This document shows, one piece after another, positions 22,960 through 30,818 of a stretch of 36,639 nt of DNA. The position numbers and the translations under genes are program-made. The stretch is from positions 1 through 36,639 of the forward strand of contig NZ_QUWV01000164.1 in NCBI RefSeq assembly GCF_003403295.1, given 5' to 3'. The notes below the pieces were generated by a model. It ran no database searches. It saw only the letters and a list, made by a program, of their open reading frames with translations, and was not told where the DNA came from. Each line of letters opens with the position of its first letter. The stretch's first letter is position 1. The DNA comes from Komagataeibacter melaceti (GTDB taxonomy: Bacteria > Pseudomonadota > Alphaproteobacteria > Acetobacterales > Acetobacteraceae).

Positions 22960-23153
22960 CAGTGACGCCGCCCCCTGGTCGATGTGCGGTTCATCAGCGA
23001 CACCATCTGCCGGTCAATCGCCTTGGCCTGGGGCGTCTTCTTGAACGCCGCCGTGGTCATGCCGACCAGTGCCGCGTTCTGACCGTCCTCTTTGCGGTCG
23101 GTATTGGACCTGAGATACTGCGCCATGGTCATGCGCTTTGCTGGGCGTGCCAT
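22959..23153 (-). CDS. Small basic phage protein
   Basis: 64 residues, strongly basic (MARPAKRMTMAQYLRSNTDR, then KKTPQAKAIDRQMVSLMNR). Translationally coupled to the following gene. Possibly a DNA-facing connector or minor head protein; unrecognised. Confidence 0.55.
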   Translation of the reverse strand: MARPAKRMTMAQYLRSNTDRKEDGQNAALVGMTTAAFKKTPQAKAIDRQMVSLMNRTSTRGRRH

Positions 23154-23363
23154 CTATTTTCTCCGGCGTATGATGCTATTCGCCTTGGCGTTGATCTTCG
23201 CTTGCGAGGATTTGGACAGGTTGCCCGCCTTCACCTGCTGGGCCGCGCGGGCCTTGGCGTTTATCGCATGGGCGCGATCGGGCAGCGGGAAGCGCCGGGA
23301 GCCGGGCAGCCCGAACGCGGATTTGGGCAGGGTGTTACGCCTGCGGATGGTCAGCGTGGCCAT
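23154..23363 (-). CDS. Small basic head-region protein
   Basis: 69 residues from ATG 23363. LPKSAFGLPGSRRFPLPDRA followed by HAINAKARAAQQVKAGNL is a recurrent phage head motif also found in DUF6582-like proteins, where it follows capsid protease or connector genes. It overlaps the previous gene by 29 bp in another frame and ends 1 bp before the next one. Confidence 0.65.
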   Translation of the reverse strand: MATLTIRRRNTLPKSAFGLPGSRRFPLPDRAHAINAKARAAQQVKAGNLSKSSQAKINAKANSIIRRRK

Positions 23364-23748
23364 CGACCGCTTCCTTCTGCTCAGGGGCCGCATTTTTTGA
23401 CCAGTTCGCCGGATGGTCCGGATCTTTGGTCGGCATCACGCCAACAGATGCCAGGGCGCGACCAAGGGGGCCCGATGCAACGGCGGGAACCGGCGGCCCT
23501 TCGAGATAGGCCGGGCGACCATCCGGGATCGGGCCTGTGCGGTTCTCGCGCGGTGTGACGTTTCCCATTTGGTCAACCAGATACCCGACCTGCACATCGG
23601 TGCCGGTCACCTCGACCACGCGCCCGGCTTCCGGGCCAAAGGGCTGCGGCTGGCGCGCAAGGGAGGATTTGATGGCTGTCACCACGCCATCCTTTACCAG
23701 CGCCCACAGCCGCGTCGGGCGGGGCCGGTTGCTGTCAACAGCGAACAT
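23335..23748 (-). CDS. Hypothetical head-region protein
   Basis: 137 residues from the internal ATG 23748; the upstream frame overlaps the connector gene and is not needed. It contains RLWALVKDGVVTAIKSSLAR and VEVTGTDVQVGYLVDQMGNVTP, resembling small phage proteins with a short beta domain for a viral structural role. The C-terminal third is Pro/Ala-rich and acidic. Function not recognised. Confidence 0.6.
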   Translation of the reverse strand: MFAVDSNRPRPTRLWALVKDGVVTAIKSSLARQPQPFGPEAGRVVEVTGTDVQVGYLVDQMGNVTPRENRTGPIPDGRPAYLEGPPVPAVASGPLGRALASVGVMPTKDPDHPANWSKNAAPEQKEAVDGHADHPQA

Positions 23749-23756
23749 GCTGCCTC

Positions 23757-24164
23757 CTAGATTGTGATGCGGTTCTGCGGGCGCAGGCCGGGACCGGGAG
23801 GGATGCCGAAGAAGGCGCACAACTGCCGACGCCAGCGATTGTAGAGACCGAACCGGTCCTGAACCTCGTAGCGGTTGTGGTGCCACACGGCGGCCTGATC
23901 AGTGTCCAGATTGTCTGTAGCACCCATGATGGCCGTCTCGAGCGTCTGGCACTGGGTCAAAAATGTGCGGATCTGCACATATTCGTCCGGCGCCATGTTG
24001 CGCATGCGCCATTCGTTGAAGCCGTAGACCTCAAAGAAGCGCCAAGACTGCTGGCCGCTATTGATGCCGCCCATGGCCGGATAGCCCATATAGCGGCGGC
24101 ACTGGACCATCTCGGCATCGGTCAGTGGCGTATCGGCTACGGGGTCTGTGGTTGTTCCGGACAT
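23757..24164 (-). CDS. Head completion/connector protein
   Basis: 135 residues. It has YMGYPAMGGINSGQQSWRFF and EWRMRNMAPDEYVQIRTFL, then YNRWRRQLCAFFGIPPGP. Small helical proteins of this type, with the YMGYP motif and helical bundle, are adaptors between portal and neck in several phages. It overlaps the upstream gene by 28 nt. Confidence 0.62.
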   Translation of the reverse strand: MSGTTTDPVADTPLTDAEMVQCRRYMGYPAMGGINSGQQSWRFFEVYGFNEWRMRNMAPDEYVQIRTFLTQCQTLETAIMGATDNLDTDQAAVWHHNRYEVQDRFGLYNRWRRQLCAFFGIPPGPGLRPQNRITI

Positions 24165-24358
24165 TCCACCGGCTCCAGTTCCGCCCCGCGCTCGCGCAGG
24201 TGGGCAATTTCGTCGGGGTTGGTGATGATCTCACCGGCGGACCAGCGGTAGCACCCCCGATTGAAACGGGTCTCGATATACCCGTGGTCGCGCACGAGAC
24301 GGACGGGGGCGGCGTTGCTGCCAGCCCCCTCCACCTGGGCCTTGCGAGGCCGCGCCAT
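24137..24358 (-). CDS. Small protein after the capsid gene
   Basis: 73 residues from ATG 24358, which overlaps the capsid stop as TAATG. It contains APVRLVRDHGYIETRFNRGC and SAGEIITNPDEIAHLRERGA and ends Glu/Pro-rich. Similar short proteins follow the capsid gene in other prophages; role unknown. It is evidently expressed through coupling to capsid translation. Confidence 0.6.
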   Translation of the reverse strand: MARPRKAQVEGAGSNAAPVRLVRDHGYIETRFNRGCYRWSAGEIITNPDEIAHLRERGAELEPVECPEQPQTP

Positions 24359-25731
24359 TACGCCGCCGCTGCCTGACTGGTGGCACCGAGGCTTTCGATC
24401 ACCACACCGCGCTTGAGGTAGCTGTTGGTGGCGGTGGGGATGATCGAGGTATTGGCGGTCAGGTCGGTCGGCAGGGCAAAGCCACCGATCCATGCCCACG
24501 ACTGCGCGATGATCTGGGCCAGGCGGTCCAGAGCGGGACGGGTAACCATCACCACATCATCGACATGGGTCAGTTCACCGCCGTCCAGAAGGCCCGCGTA
24601 GTGCTCGCCCATATTGGCGTAATCGCCCTCGATCAGCGCGCCCTGCCCGCAGATGATGGCACGGTGGATGTTGCCGGGGCCGCCCGTGAGGGCCTTCTGC
24701 TGCGGCGCTTCCGTGGTCGGGATGAAGCGAACGCCCAGCAGGTCGAACACCTGGCCGGTCTGGTAGGTGTCCGAGCCATACTGGCCGCGATACAGCAGCT
24801 TGAAGTCATCATCGCGGAACAGCCCGAGCAACTGGTTGTTGTCCAGGTAGCAATGATAGACGCCCCCGGGCATCGTGGGCACGTTGTTGTCGCGCAGGGC
24901 CGCCACGGCACCGAGCACGTTCTGGATGGTCAGCAGGTCGCCAGCGGCGAGGGCTGCAGTCGTGGCGCGGCCACTGGGGCGCAGGACCAGCGGGGCGGTT
25001 GCGGCCACAACGGCCATCCCTGCGGTGCCGTCGGCCACCGACACATTCCCGGAGAAGGTGAGCGTGCCCGAGATGCCATCCGGCGCGGTGGTGGCATTGA
25101 CTGCATCGGCAGCCACGCCCACGAGCGTATAAGAGCCCGCGCCAACGGTGACCGTCATGCCATCCGTGGCGCCGACGGAAACAACCTGCCCTTCCGAGGA
25201 CAGCACGTTCTGGAACCCACGGATATCGTCAACCGAGATCGTGGTGCCAGCAGCGCCCAGCGTGGCGGTTACGCGGGTATTTCCGCCCAGATAGCCCCCC
25301 ACGCCATTCTGCGCGCCGCCATACAGGGCATTGCGGGCCAGACGGTCGAGGGTCTGGCGGGCATTGATGCCGAGGCGCGAGGCATTGGCAAGGAACTGGT
25401 TGGCGACCCCCACCCCTTCGGTCACCTGGTTAAGGTCCATGGTGTTGCCGTACTGGTTGATCGACAGCGTGTACTGTTCGACCGACCATTCCGTGGGCGA
25501 CATGCCGTTGTCAAAATTGGTGTTGGCGTTCGGGTTCAGCGGCGTGGTGGCGGGCACCAGCAGGCCAGCACGGGTATCGGTGATGGTCTGACCGATGCGG
25601 GCCGGGAACTCCATGCGATCCGCAATGGAGCGGAACCCCAGCTTCGACTGCAGTGCATCCTGGAATGCACGCGAGAGAAAGCCCTGCTGGATGACGGGCT
25701 GGAGCGAGGCGGGAAAATTGGCGATTGCCAT
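24358..25731 (-). CDS. Major capsid protein
   Basis: 457 residues, directly after a scaffold gene. The start (ANFPASLQPVIQQGFLSRAF) and the part LSINQYGNTMDLNQVTEGVG, followed by NARQTLDRLARNALYGGAQN, are typical of HK97-fold capsids of the P22/N4-gp56-like group. Residues about 160-250 (ISVDDIRGFQNVLSSEGQVV to SVADGTAGMAVVAA) look like an inserted Ig-like or telokin-like beta domain. The C-terminal half has GGVYHCYLDNNQLLGLFRDD and the axial domain IICGQGALIEGDYAN. Confidence 0.9.
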   Translation of the reverse strand: MAIANFPASLQPVIQQGFLSRAFQDALQSKLGFRSIADRMEFPARIGQTITDTRAGLLVPATTPLNPNANTNFDNGMSPTEWSVEQYTLSINQYGNTMDLNQVTEGVGVANQFLANASRLGINARQTLDRLARNALYGGAQNGVGGYLGGNTRVTATLGAAGTTISVDDIRGFQNVLSSEGQVVSVGATDGMTVTVGAGSYTLVGVAADAVNATTAPDGISGTLTFSGNVSVADGTAGMAVVAATAPLVLRPSGRATTAALAAGDLLTIQNVLGAVAALRDNNVPTMPGGVYHCYLDNNQLLGLFRDDDFKLLYRGQYGSDTYQTGQVFDLLGVRFIPTTEAPQQKALTGGPGNIHRAIICGQGALIEGDYANMGEHYAGLLDGGELTHVDDVVMVTRPALDRLAQIIAQSWAWIGGFALPTDLTANTSIIPTATNSYLKRGVVIESLGATSQAAAA

Positions 25732-25748
25732 GGGTTTTATGTCCTTGT

Positions 25749-25802
25749 GATGCCGGAAATACGCCCCGGCATCAGCCGGTCAGCGAGGCCCGCATCAGCG
25801 GG
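25749..25802 (-). promoter_or_regulatory. Twin hairpins in the scaffold-capsid gap
   Basis: CCGGC-atca-GCCGG (25766-25779) and CCCGC-atca-GCGGG (25789-25802) form two adjacent 5-bp stems with the same loop. GATGCCGG at 25749-25756 can instead pair with CCGGCATC at 25766-25773, giving a mutually exclusive fold next to the capsid RBS. The same hairpin occurs at 26462. Confidence 0.5.
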
Positions 25803-25816
25803 CAGTTGGTAATTTT

Positions 25817-26437
25817 TCAGAGGGTCGGCCAGCGCAGGCCGGCGGCCGCGGCGGCTGACGCCACATCCTTGGTGTCCGCCTTGGTCGCATCGAACGGCGC
25901 CGGATCACCCGCCTTGGGCGCGGGCGTCGTCTTGGTCGTGCCGGTCTCGGTGCCCGGCTTGGCCGGTTCGGTAAACAGGTAGGCGCGGCTCTCGCGCGCG
26001 GCTTCCATCACCGCGTCGAGGCCTTCGACCTGACCGTTCTCACCCATCTTGACGGTGCCGAGGTCGATCAGCTTCACCACATCCTCGGGATTGACCGCGC
26101 CCAGACGAACGGCGGCAGCCTTGGCTTCGGCCCGGATGACGGCGGCATTTGCCTTTTCCGTCGCCCCTTTGGTTGCGGCTTCAGCATCGGCCTTGGCCTG
26201 CTCGATGGCGGCGTTCGCGTCGGCCAACGCCTTCTCGCCATCAGCCTTCTGCTTGTCAAACTGGGCCTTGAGGCCATCGCGCGACTTGATCGCCTCGTCA
26301 CGTTCGCCGCGAATGGTGTCGCGCTCAGACCGCGCGGATTTCAGTTCGCCGCGCAGCGTCACGAGATCAGCGCGCGCCTTTTCCAGTTCGCGCACCGTGT
26401 TGGGATCGATGGGCGTGTTCGTCGGTTCTGTGGTCAT
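25817..26437 (-). CDS. Capsid scaffolding protein
   Basis: 206 residues, highly charged and helical. An extended coiled coil at residues 12-110 (RELEKARADLVTLRGELKSA, SERDTIRGERDEAIKSRDGL) is followed by AVRLGAVNPEDVVKLIDLG and a Thr/Pro/Lys-rich tail. This is the standard look of gp20/DUF4355-type scaffolds encoded between portal and capsid. No protease domain is visible. Confidence 0.82.
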   Translation of the reverse strand: MTTEPTNTPIDPNTVRELEKARADLVTLRGELKSARSERDTIRGERDEAIKSRDGLKAQFDKQKADGEKALADANAAIEQAKADAEAATKGATEKANAAVIRAEAKAAAVRLGAVNPEDVVKLIDLGTVKMGENGQVEGLDAVMEAARESRAYLFTEPAKPGTETGTTKTTPAPKAGDPAPFDATKADTKDVASAAAAAGLRWPTL

Positions 26438-26461
26438 CTGACCCTCTGTGTTGTGAATGAT

Positions 26462-26475
26462 CCGGCATCAGCCGG
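26462..26475 (-). promoter_or_regulatory. Hairpin in the portal-scaffold gap
   Basis: CCGGC-atca-GCCGG, identical to the first hairpin in the scaffold-capsid gap, lying just downstream of the portal stop side and about 25 bp before the scaffold start. Confidence 0.45.
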
Positions 26476-26481
26476 GAAACG

Positions 26482-27999
26482 TCAGGCCGTGACCTGACGT
26501 GTCTCTGTGCGCCCTGCTCCGGCTGCCTGCCGGTCGGCCTTGGCGGCATTGGCTGCGGCCTGCCGCTTGGCGATCAGGACCGGATCGGACAACTCGTCCA
26601 GAACGCGGTTCCATTCCTCCTGCGGGCTCGCAGTGCCCACCTTGGCGGCATAGATGCTGCAGGCGGTCTCGTTGCTCATGAAGCCGCTGGCCACAGCCGT
26701 TGCGAGGCCCTGCGCAAGCTGCAGCAGTTCGGGGTCCGTGCTGGGGAAGTAGGGCGGCCACTGGAGCGCGAGGCCGGTGTCGTCCAGACCCACATAGTCG
26801 TTCCCGCCGATCCTGATCCCGCCAGTCAGCACATGCGAGAACCGGCAGATCATGCGATACAGCGCCAGCAGCCCGTATTCGCCGTAAGACAGGCGCAGGC
26901 GATCGGCCAGCCATACGAGGCTTTGGCACATCATCTCCATGGCCCGGCCAGACTGCGCGGCGCTGATCTTGTCCGCGCTGGCCCGGTTGCCGTGGATCTG
27001 CTCGAGCACGATGGCGCGCAGTTCCCGGTATTGCGCCAGCATGGCCGCCGAGGCGTCGCCGTTGATTTCCAGCATCTTGGCGTCGCCATCCATGGGGAGG
27101 ATGAGGGCCGATGCCGCGCCGCCGGTTGTGCCGCCGTCGCTGTCTGCGCCTGCCGGATCGCCCTTCCCGGCCTTGATGACCAGCTTGGGATCAGAACTGT
27201 ATTTCAGCCCGCGACCAGACTGCGACAGCAGATAATCGCATTCGATGACCGTATCGATGGCACGCTCGAATGTGCAGGGTCCGTCCACCGTGCCGGGCAG
27301 GGCCATGTTCGCCATCCAGACCCATGGGACGAAACCGAGGCCGTGCCGGGTGGTTCGTTTCTCGTCAATCCGGTTCGGCAGCCCGTCCGCCACCCGTGTT
27401 GGCACATAGACCTGGCATGCTGTCTTGTCCCACTCGCGCCGCCACCAAAACCATGCCTGTGCGTCATCGGGGCCAATGGGCCAGCCCTGCGCCGCCAGAT
27501 CGCCACCTTTGACCTTGTAGCATTCCGTCATGCTGACCAGTTCGCCAGCGACACCCCACTGCGGCGTCAGAAACCGGGTTCCATGCAGGGAAACGCACGG
27601 CCTGCGGTCCACGGTCTCCACCAGCAGGGCAGACGATCCGACCGAACCGGAAATGACCGCCTCGATCAGCACGGCAGGCAGGGCACATTCCCGGTCCAGC
27701 GCCGCCATGATGCCCGGCACCGTCTCGTCTACTGCCGTCAGCGCAGGCCAGTGCATCTCACCAAACACCAGCGAGGCGCTTTCATCCACCACAGTCGCGC
27801 ACATGTTGGTGCGAACCGACGGGCGGCGTTTGTCGAGCGGGATGTATTCCCCTGCCCCGTTGTATTCGCTGCTGAACGGGTTCGGGATGTCGTCATACTG
27901 TGTGCAGTCCCGGACCCGCATCAGGGCTGTCAGGCGGTTTGCGCGCGCTGGCAGGTCGGTATCCTGCGGATAGGTTTCCTTGAGTTGCTTCCAGTCCAT
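26482..27999 (-). CDS. Portal protein
   Basis: 505 residues, between the large terminase and the scaffold. It has RRPSVRTNMCATVVDESASL near residue 60, GDASAAMLAQYRELRAIVLEQ around residue 325 and SGRAMEMMCQSLVWLADRLR near 355. These fit SPP1 gp6-like portal proteins, with the long crown-side helices in the last third. It would form the dodecameric packaging vertex. No Mu gpF-like head protein follows it, so the cluster goes straight to scaffold and capsid. Confidence 0.88.
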   Translation of the reverse strand: MDWKQLKETYPQDTDLPARANRLTALMRVRDCTQYDDIPNPFSSEYNGAGEYIPLDKRRPSVRTNMCATVVDESASLVFGEMHWPALTAVDETVPGIMAALDRECALPAVLIEAVISGSVGSSALLVETVDRRPCVSLHGTRFLTPQWGVAGELVSMTECYKVKGGDLAAQGWPIGPDDAQAWFWWRREWDKTACQVYVPTRVADGLPNRIDEKRTTRHGLGFVPWVWMANMALPGTVDGPCTFERAIDTVIECDYLLSQSGRGLKYSSDPKLVIKAGKGDPAGADSDGGTTGGAASALILPMDGDAKMLEINGDASAAMLAQYRELRAIVLEQIHGNRASADKISAAQSGRAMEMMCQSLVWLADRLRLSYGEYGLLALYRMICRFSHVLTGGIRIGGNDYVGLDDTGLALQWPPYFPSTDPELLQLAQGLATAVASGFMSNETACSIYAAKVGTASPQEEWNRVLDELSDPVLIAKRQAAANAAKADRQAAGAGRTETRQVTA

Positions 28000-28014
28000 G
28001 CGGCCCCGTGGCCG

Positions 28015-29325
28015 CTATCGGCCCAGATTGAAACGTGTTGGTACGAAGCGCGCCGGTGCGGCCGGCGGCGGCCCGAGCATCAGGTCAGTCAGTGCCCAGA
28101 CCAGTGCATCCGCCCGGTCGGGCGAGCGTGCGCCCTGGAACCCGCTGGCCGAGAACTGGCAGAGCTGGTCCTCCATGTCGGGGAACCGGCCGTGGTGCGT
28201 GACCTTGCCCTGTTCATAGAGCGCGGCCACCGGCTCAGCCCGGGCGAACTTGCCGCGTGAAGCCGTGACCAGCGTGACTGGTGCCGTGGCGCGGGCTGCG
28301 CGGATCGTGCTTTCGACCATCGCGCCGCCAAAGTTTTTCTCGGCCACAATCCGGTCGCCCCGCCACAGGTCCAGCGCATCCAGTGCGATCTTGGCCCACC
28401 CCGCGGGGCCGGTCCGGCAGGACAGGTCGGCAAGCACATGCCCGTTGCCGTCTGCATCCACACCACAGACCGATATGCCTATCTCATCCGAGCGATAATC
28501 TTCGGGGCCGGAACAGCCCGATGGATCAACCGCCACCACGATGCGCCGCATGCGCGCCAGCACGGCAGCGCGGTTGGCATCGGTTATCGCTGCCTCACGC
28601 CTGATACGGTCCAGCGTCCACAGCGCGCCTTCAATCGCAGTCTGATAGTTGCCGAACAGGAAGCGTTGTCGCTCCTTCTCCGGCAGGCTTTCAAGTTGCT
28701 TCAGGTATTCGGGCGACAGGTTGGCCCGATTGCTGTCCGGGTTGATCTGCATGGTTGCATAGTCGGCCGGATCGGGCAGCGGCTCGCCAGATTTCGGTTC
28801 AACGTGCCGCTCGAACAGGCTGTAGAGCCAGTGCGAAGTCGTGGGAGGGTTGGCGTCGATGTATTCCTTCACGCGCAGGCTGGATTTTTGCGCCAGGCGC
28901 GTCAGCAGCATGTTGCGTGCGCCGTAACTGATCTGGCTGGCTTCGTTCAGATAAACCGTGGCGAACTCAAGGCCGAGGATCTTCTCGGTGCGGTCGGAAC
29001 TGTCGAGGCCGTGGAACAGGATTTCGGACCCGTTCGGCAGGGCCACATACCAGTCAGTGCGGTTCAGGTTGTAGGGCACATCCGGAAAACACAGGCGCAT
29101 CACCTTGGGGAACGTGTCCCCGATAATGGAGTGTTTCAGGGCATTGAACCGATGCCGGAAGATGCCGTGCCGTGTGCCTGGCGCCTTGGCCGCGCGAATG
29201 ACCAGTGCGCGGATCAAAAGGAAGGTTTTCCCCGAACGCGAACCACCACGCAGGAGGATGTGCGTGGCCGGACTGCCCAGCAGCCGGTTTGCCTCCTGCT
29301 GGGCCGGGTTCAGCTTGGCGACCAT
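28015..29325 (-). CDS. terL: Terminase large subunit
   Basis: 436 residues. A Walker A motif GGSRSGKT at residues 27-34 and a Walker B-like TVYLNEAS at about 123-130, with the catalytic Glu, define the packaging ATPase. The nuclease domain has VAVDPSGCSGPEDY near residue 260, VAEKNFGG and the terminal SPDRADALVWALTDLMLG. ATG 29325 overlaps the small subunit stop (TAATG). The Walker B has N-E rather than D-E, as in several related terminases. Confidence 0.95.
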   Translation of the reverse strand: MVAKLNPAQQEANRLLGSPATHILLRGGSRSGKTFLLIRALVIRAAKAPGTRHGIFRHRFNALKHSIIGDTFPKVMRLCFPDVPYNLNRTDWYVALPNGSEILFHGLDSSDRTEKILGLEFATVYLNEASQISYGARNMLLTRLAQKSSLRVKEYIDANPPTTSHWLYSLFERHVEPKSGEPLPDPADYATMQINPDSNRANLSPEYLKQLESLPEKERQRFLFGNYQTAIEGALWTLDRIRREAAITDANRAAVLARMRRIVVAVDPSGCSGPEDYRSDEIGISVCGVDADGNGHVLADLSCRTGPAGWAKIALDALDLWRGDRIVAEKNFGGAMVESTIRAARATAPVTLVTASRGKFARAEPVAALYEQGKVTHHGRFPDMEDQLCQFSASGFQGARSPDRADALVWALTDLMLGPPPAAPARFVPTRFNLGR

Positions 29326-29786
29326 TACAGCGCGTCGTCGTCTTTCGTGATGTTCATGGTGATATTGCCGCTCTGTTGCACGTCATAGCGTTCACGGAAT
29401 TTCTCGGGCCGATGTGCCTTGAGTAGAAGCGTCATCAGGCCGTCAGAGCGTTTGCGGGTGGTCAGGTATTCCCCGGTCTTGGGATCGCGGACCAACTGAC
29501 CCATCGAGACCACGTATTCCTCATCGCCCTCAATGGCGCGGCGGCGGGCCTCCTGTTCGAGCGCATCGATGCCTTCTTCCTCGGCATCATCCCAGCGTTC
29601 GGCGAACTCTGGTTCAGCCGCGCGCCAGCGGTGCACTGTGGTGCGGCTTACGCCCGCATGCCGGGCAGATGCGGAAATATTCCCCGTCTTGCGCAGGTGC
29701 TCTATGAAGATGTTCCGCGCATCGCGCGTAGGGTCTGTTCCATTTGTAACGGCCCGAGGCTTAGCCGGACCCTTGCGCCCAGCCAT
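29325..29786 (-). CDS. terS: Terminase small subunit
   Basis: 153 residues. The helix-turn-helix at about residues 33-55 (GNISASARHAGVSRTTVHRW) would bind the packaging site. It is followed by EGIDALEQEARRRAIEGDEE and DGLMTLLLKAHRPEKFRERY, typical of this family. It is the first gene of the late operon after the 42-bp element. Confidence 0.9.
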   Translation of the reverse strand: MAGRKGPAKPRAVTNGTDPTRDARNIFIEHLRKTGNISASARHAGVSRTTVHRWRAAEPEFAERWDDAEEEGIDALEQEARRRAIEGDEEYVVSMGQLVRDPKTGEYLTTRKRSDGLMTLLLKAHRPEKFRERYDVQQSGNITMNITKDDDAL

Positions 29787-29986
29787 ACGATCCTCCAGGC
29801 AATGATGATGCGTGCACTTCCCGCCTTATCCCGGTCTACTTACGGGCTGACAGGATTTTCCCATGCCGCCCAGCGAGGCCTTTGGGCACCAGTCGGTTAG
29901 GGAGGTCGGGATTTATCGGTTCCGTGCCAGAAACGCTGAAATGTCAGCCGCCCAAGCCGGGCATGGAACAGGGAAGCCCGCATACG

Positions 29987-30012
29987 AAAAACCGCCCTCT
30001 GCTGGCCGGTTT
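29987..30012 (-). terminator. Terminator-like hairpin downstream of late element B
   Basis: On the minus strand AAACCG-g-CC pairs with GG-g-CGGTTT (one internal mismatch) and runs into TTTTT. It begins 28 bp past the repeat element, matching the position of the terminator after element A. Confidence 0.55.
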
Positions 30013-30040
30013 CGTGTGTGCCGTTGCGGCGCATTTATTC

Positions 30041-30082
30041 CATGATGGCTCGAATAATGCACGTTACTGGAAAAAGTACAAG
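30041..30082 (-). promoter_or_regulatory. 42-bp repeated element B, candidate late promoter
   Basis: Matches element A (8536-8577) at 37 of 42 positions. Read on the minus strand, TTGTAC-16-CATTAT is conserved in both. It lies immediately after the gene at 30085-30630 and upstream of the terminase operon, the position of pR' after Q in lambdoid phages. Confidence 0.6.
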
Positions 30083-30084
30083 TG

Positions 30085-30630
30085 TTATTTTCGGAGCCAC
30101 AGATCAGCCAGTTTTTCGAGGCCATAGCACAGGGTTTTCCCACGCATGCCCACACGCTCATCCTCTCCACAGACCGCCACGATGGCGCGACGTTGAGCTG
30201 CTGACAGGACTTCCAGCGCCTCGGAAACCAGTTCACGCGCATAGCAGGTGTTTTCCTGCCCGCTCAGGTCGCCGCCGCGCTCGATTTCCTGCGTATCGTA
30301 GGTCTGTGTCGTGCGTGCCCGACGGGCGGAGCGCAGCCAAGCACGACGGAACCGCAAGCCGGCGGCATATTGCGTGGGTGTCAGTGTGCCATTGGGGCGG
30401 TGGTAAAACCGGTCCAGCGCGCATTCGTCTGCCACCCGGCGGACTGATTGCGTCCTGCCGCCTCCCCCTGCAATCGCAATCGCATCCTGCACAATCCGCC
30501 GCGACAGGGAGGCCGGTCCATCTGCGCCGGGGTCTGGCGCCGTGCCTGCCGCGATCTCACGGCACAGGCGGTTATAGCGCCTGTCGGATTTCAGGATGCG
30601 GGCTACGCGCTCTGCTTCGATGGTCGCCAT
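30085..30630 (-). CDS. Candidate late transcription regulator
   Basis: 181 residues, basic. The central part has QYAAGLRFRRAWLRSARRAR. The C-terminal 60 residues (ELVSEALEVLSAAQRRAIVA, VCGEDERVGMRGKTLCYGLE, KLADLW) look like a sigma-region-4 or DUF6456-like helix-turn-helix. Proteins of this build stand at the end of the early region in many alphaproteobacterial prophages. Its position directly before the late element suggests a Q-, ArpU- or RinA-type activator or antiterminator. The family assignment is approximate. Confidence 0.6.
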   Translation of the reverse strand: MATIEAERVARILKSDRRYNRLCREIAAGTAPDPGADGPASLSRRIVQDAIAIAGGGGRTQSVRRVADECALDRFYHRPNGTLTPTQYAAGLRFRRAWLRSARRARTTQTYDTQEIERGGDLSGQENTCYARELVSEALEVLSAAQRRAIVAVCGEDERVGMRGKTLCYGLEKLADLWLRK

Positions 30631-30818
30631 TATCTCTCCAGCCTCCTCATGGCCGCCCGAGCGTTTTTATCGGCCCTGCGGTCGCCCGGCGTTCCTGCCG
30701 AGAAATAGATTGCACCGTTACTGTGGGTCCATTTCAGGTGTCCGCCGCGCGAGACGGAAACGGACCATCCCCGCGCCTGCATTTCCTGCTGGAAGCGGCG
30801 TTGTTGGCGGGGGATCAT
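30630..30818 (-). CDS. Small HicA-fold-like phage protein
   Basis: 62 residues. WSVSVSRGGHLKWTHSNGAI followed by YFSAGTPGDRRADKNARAAM has the G-G-H-x-K-W pattern of a small double-stranded-RNA-binding-like (HicA-like) fold often found alone in phages. No antitoxin gene is next to it, so a toxin role is doubtful. Coupled to both neighbours (ATGA upstream, TGATG downstream). Confidence 0.6.
   Translation of the reverse strand: MIPRQQRRFQQEMQARGWSVSVSRGGHLKWTHSNGAIYFSAGTPGDRRADKNARAAMRRLER

Larger units (their letters stand above)
29787..30084 (-). promoter_or_regulatory. Noncoding leader of the late operon
   Basis: A gap of about 300 bp with no convincing gene. It contains the 42-bp element B (30041-30082), a terminator-like hairpin (29987-30012) and about 200 bp of further leader upstream of terS. 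A packaging-initiation (pac or cos) site is plausible here but none can be recognised from sequence. Confidence 0.5.

Noticed and set aside
24565-25812. 415-codon plus-strand open frame
   Set aside because: It lies fully antisense to the capsid gene and has the His/Arg/Gly-rich composition typical of a GC-rich shadow frame.
26833-28260. 475-codon plus-strand open frame
   Set aside because: Antisense to the portal and terminase genes, whose families are clear; composition is that of a shadow.
8536-30082. 42-bp repeats as attachment sites or remnants of a shared coding segment
   Set aside because: Both lie inside the phage structural region, so att sites make no sense. In one frame both read H-D-G-x-N-N-A-x-Y-W-K-K-Y-K, but neither is in a supported gene.
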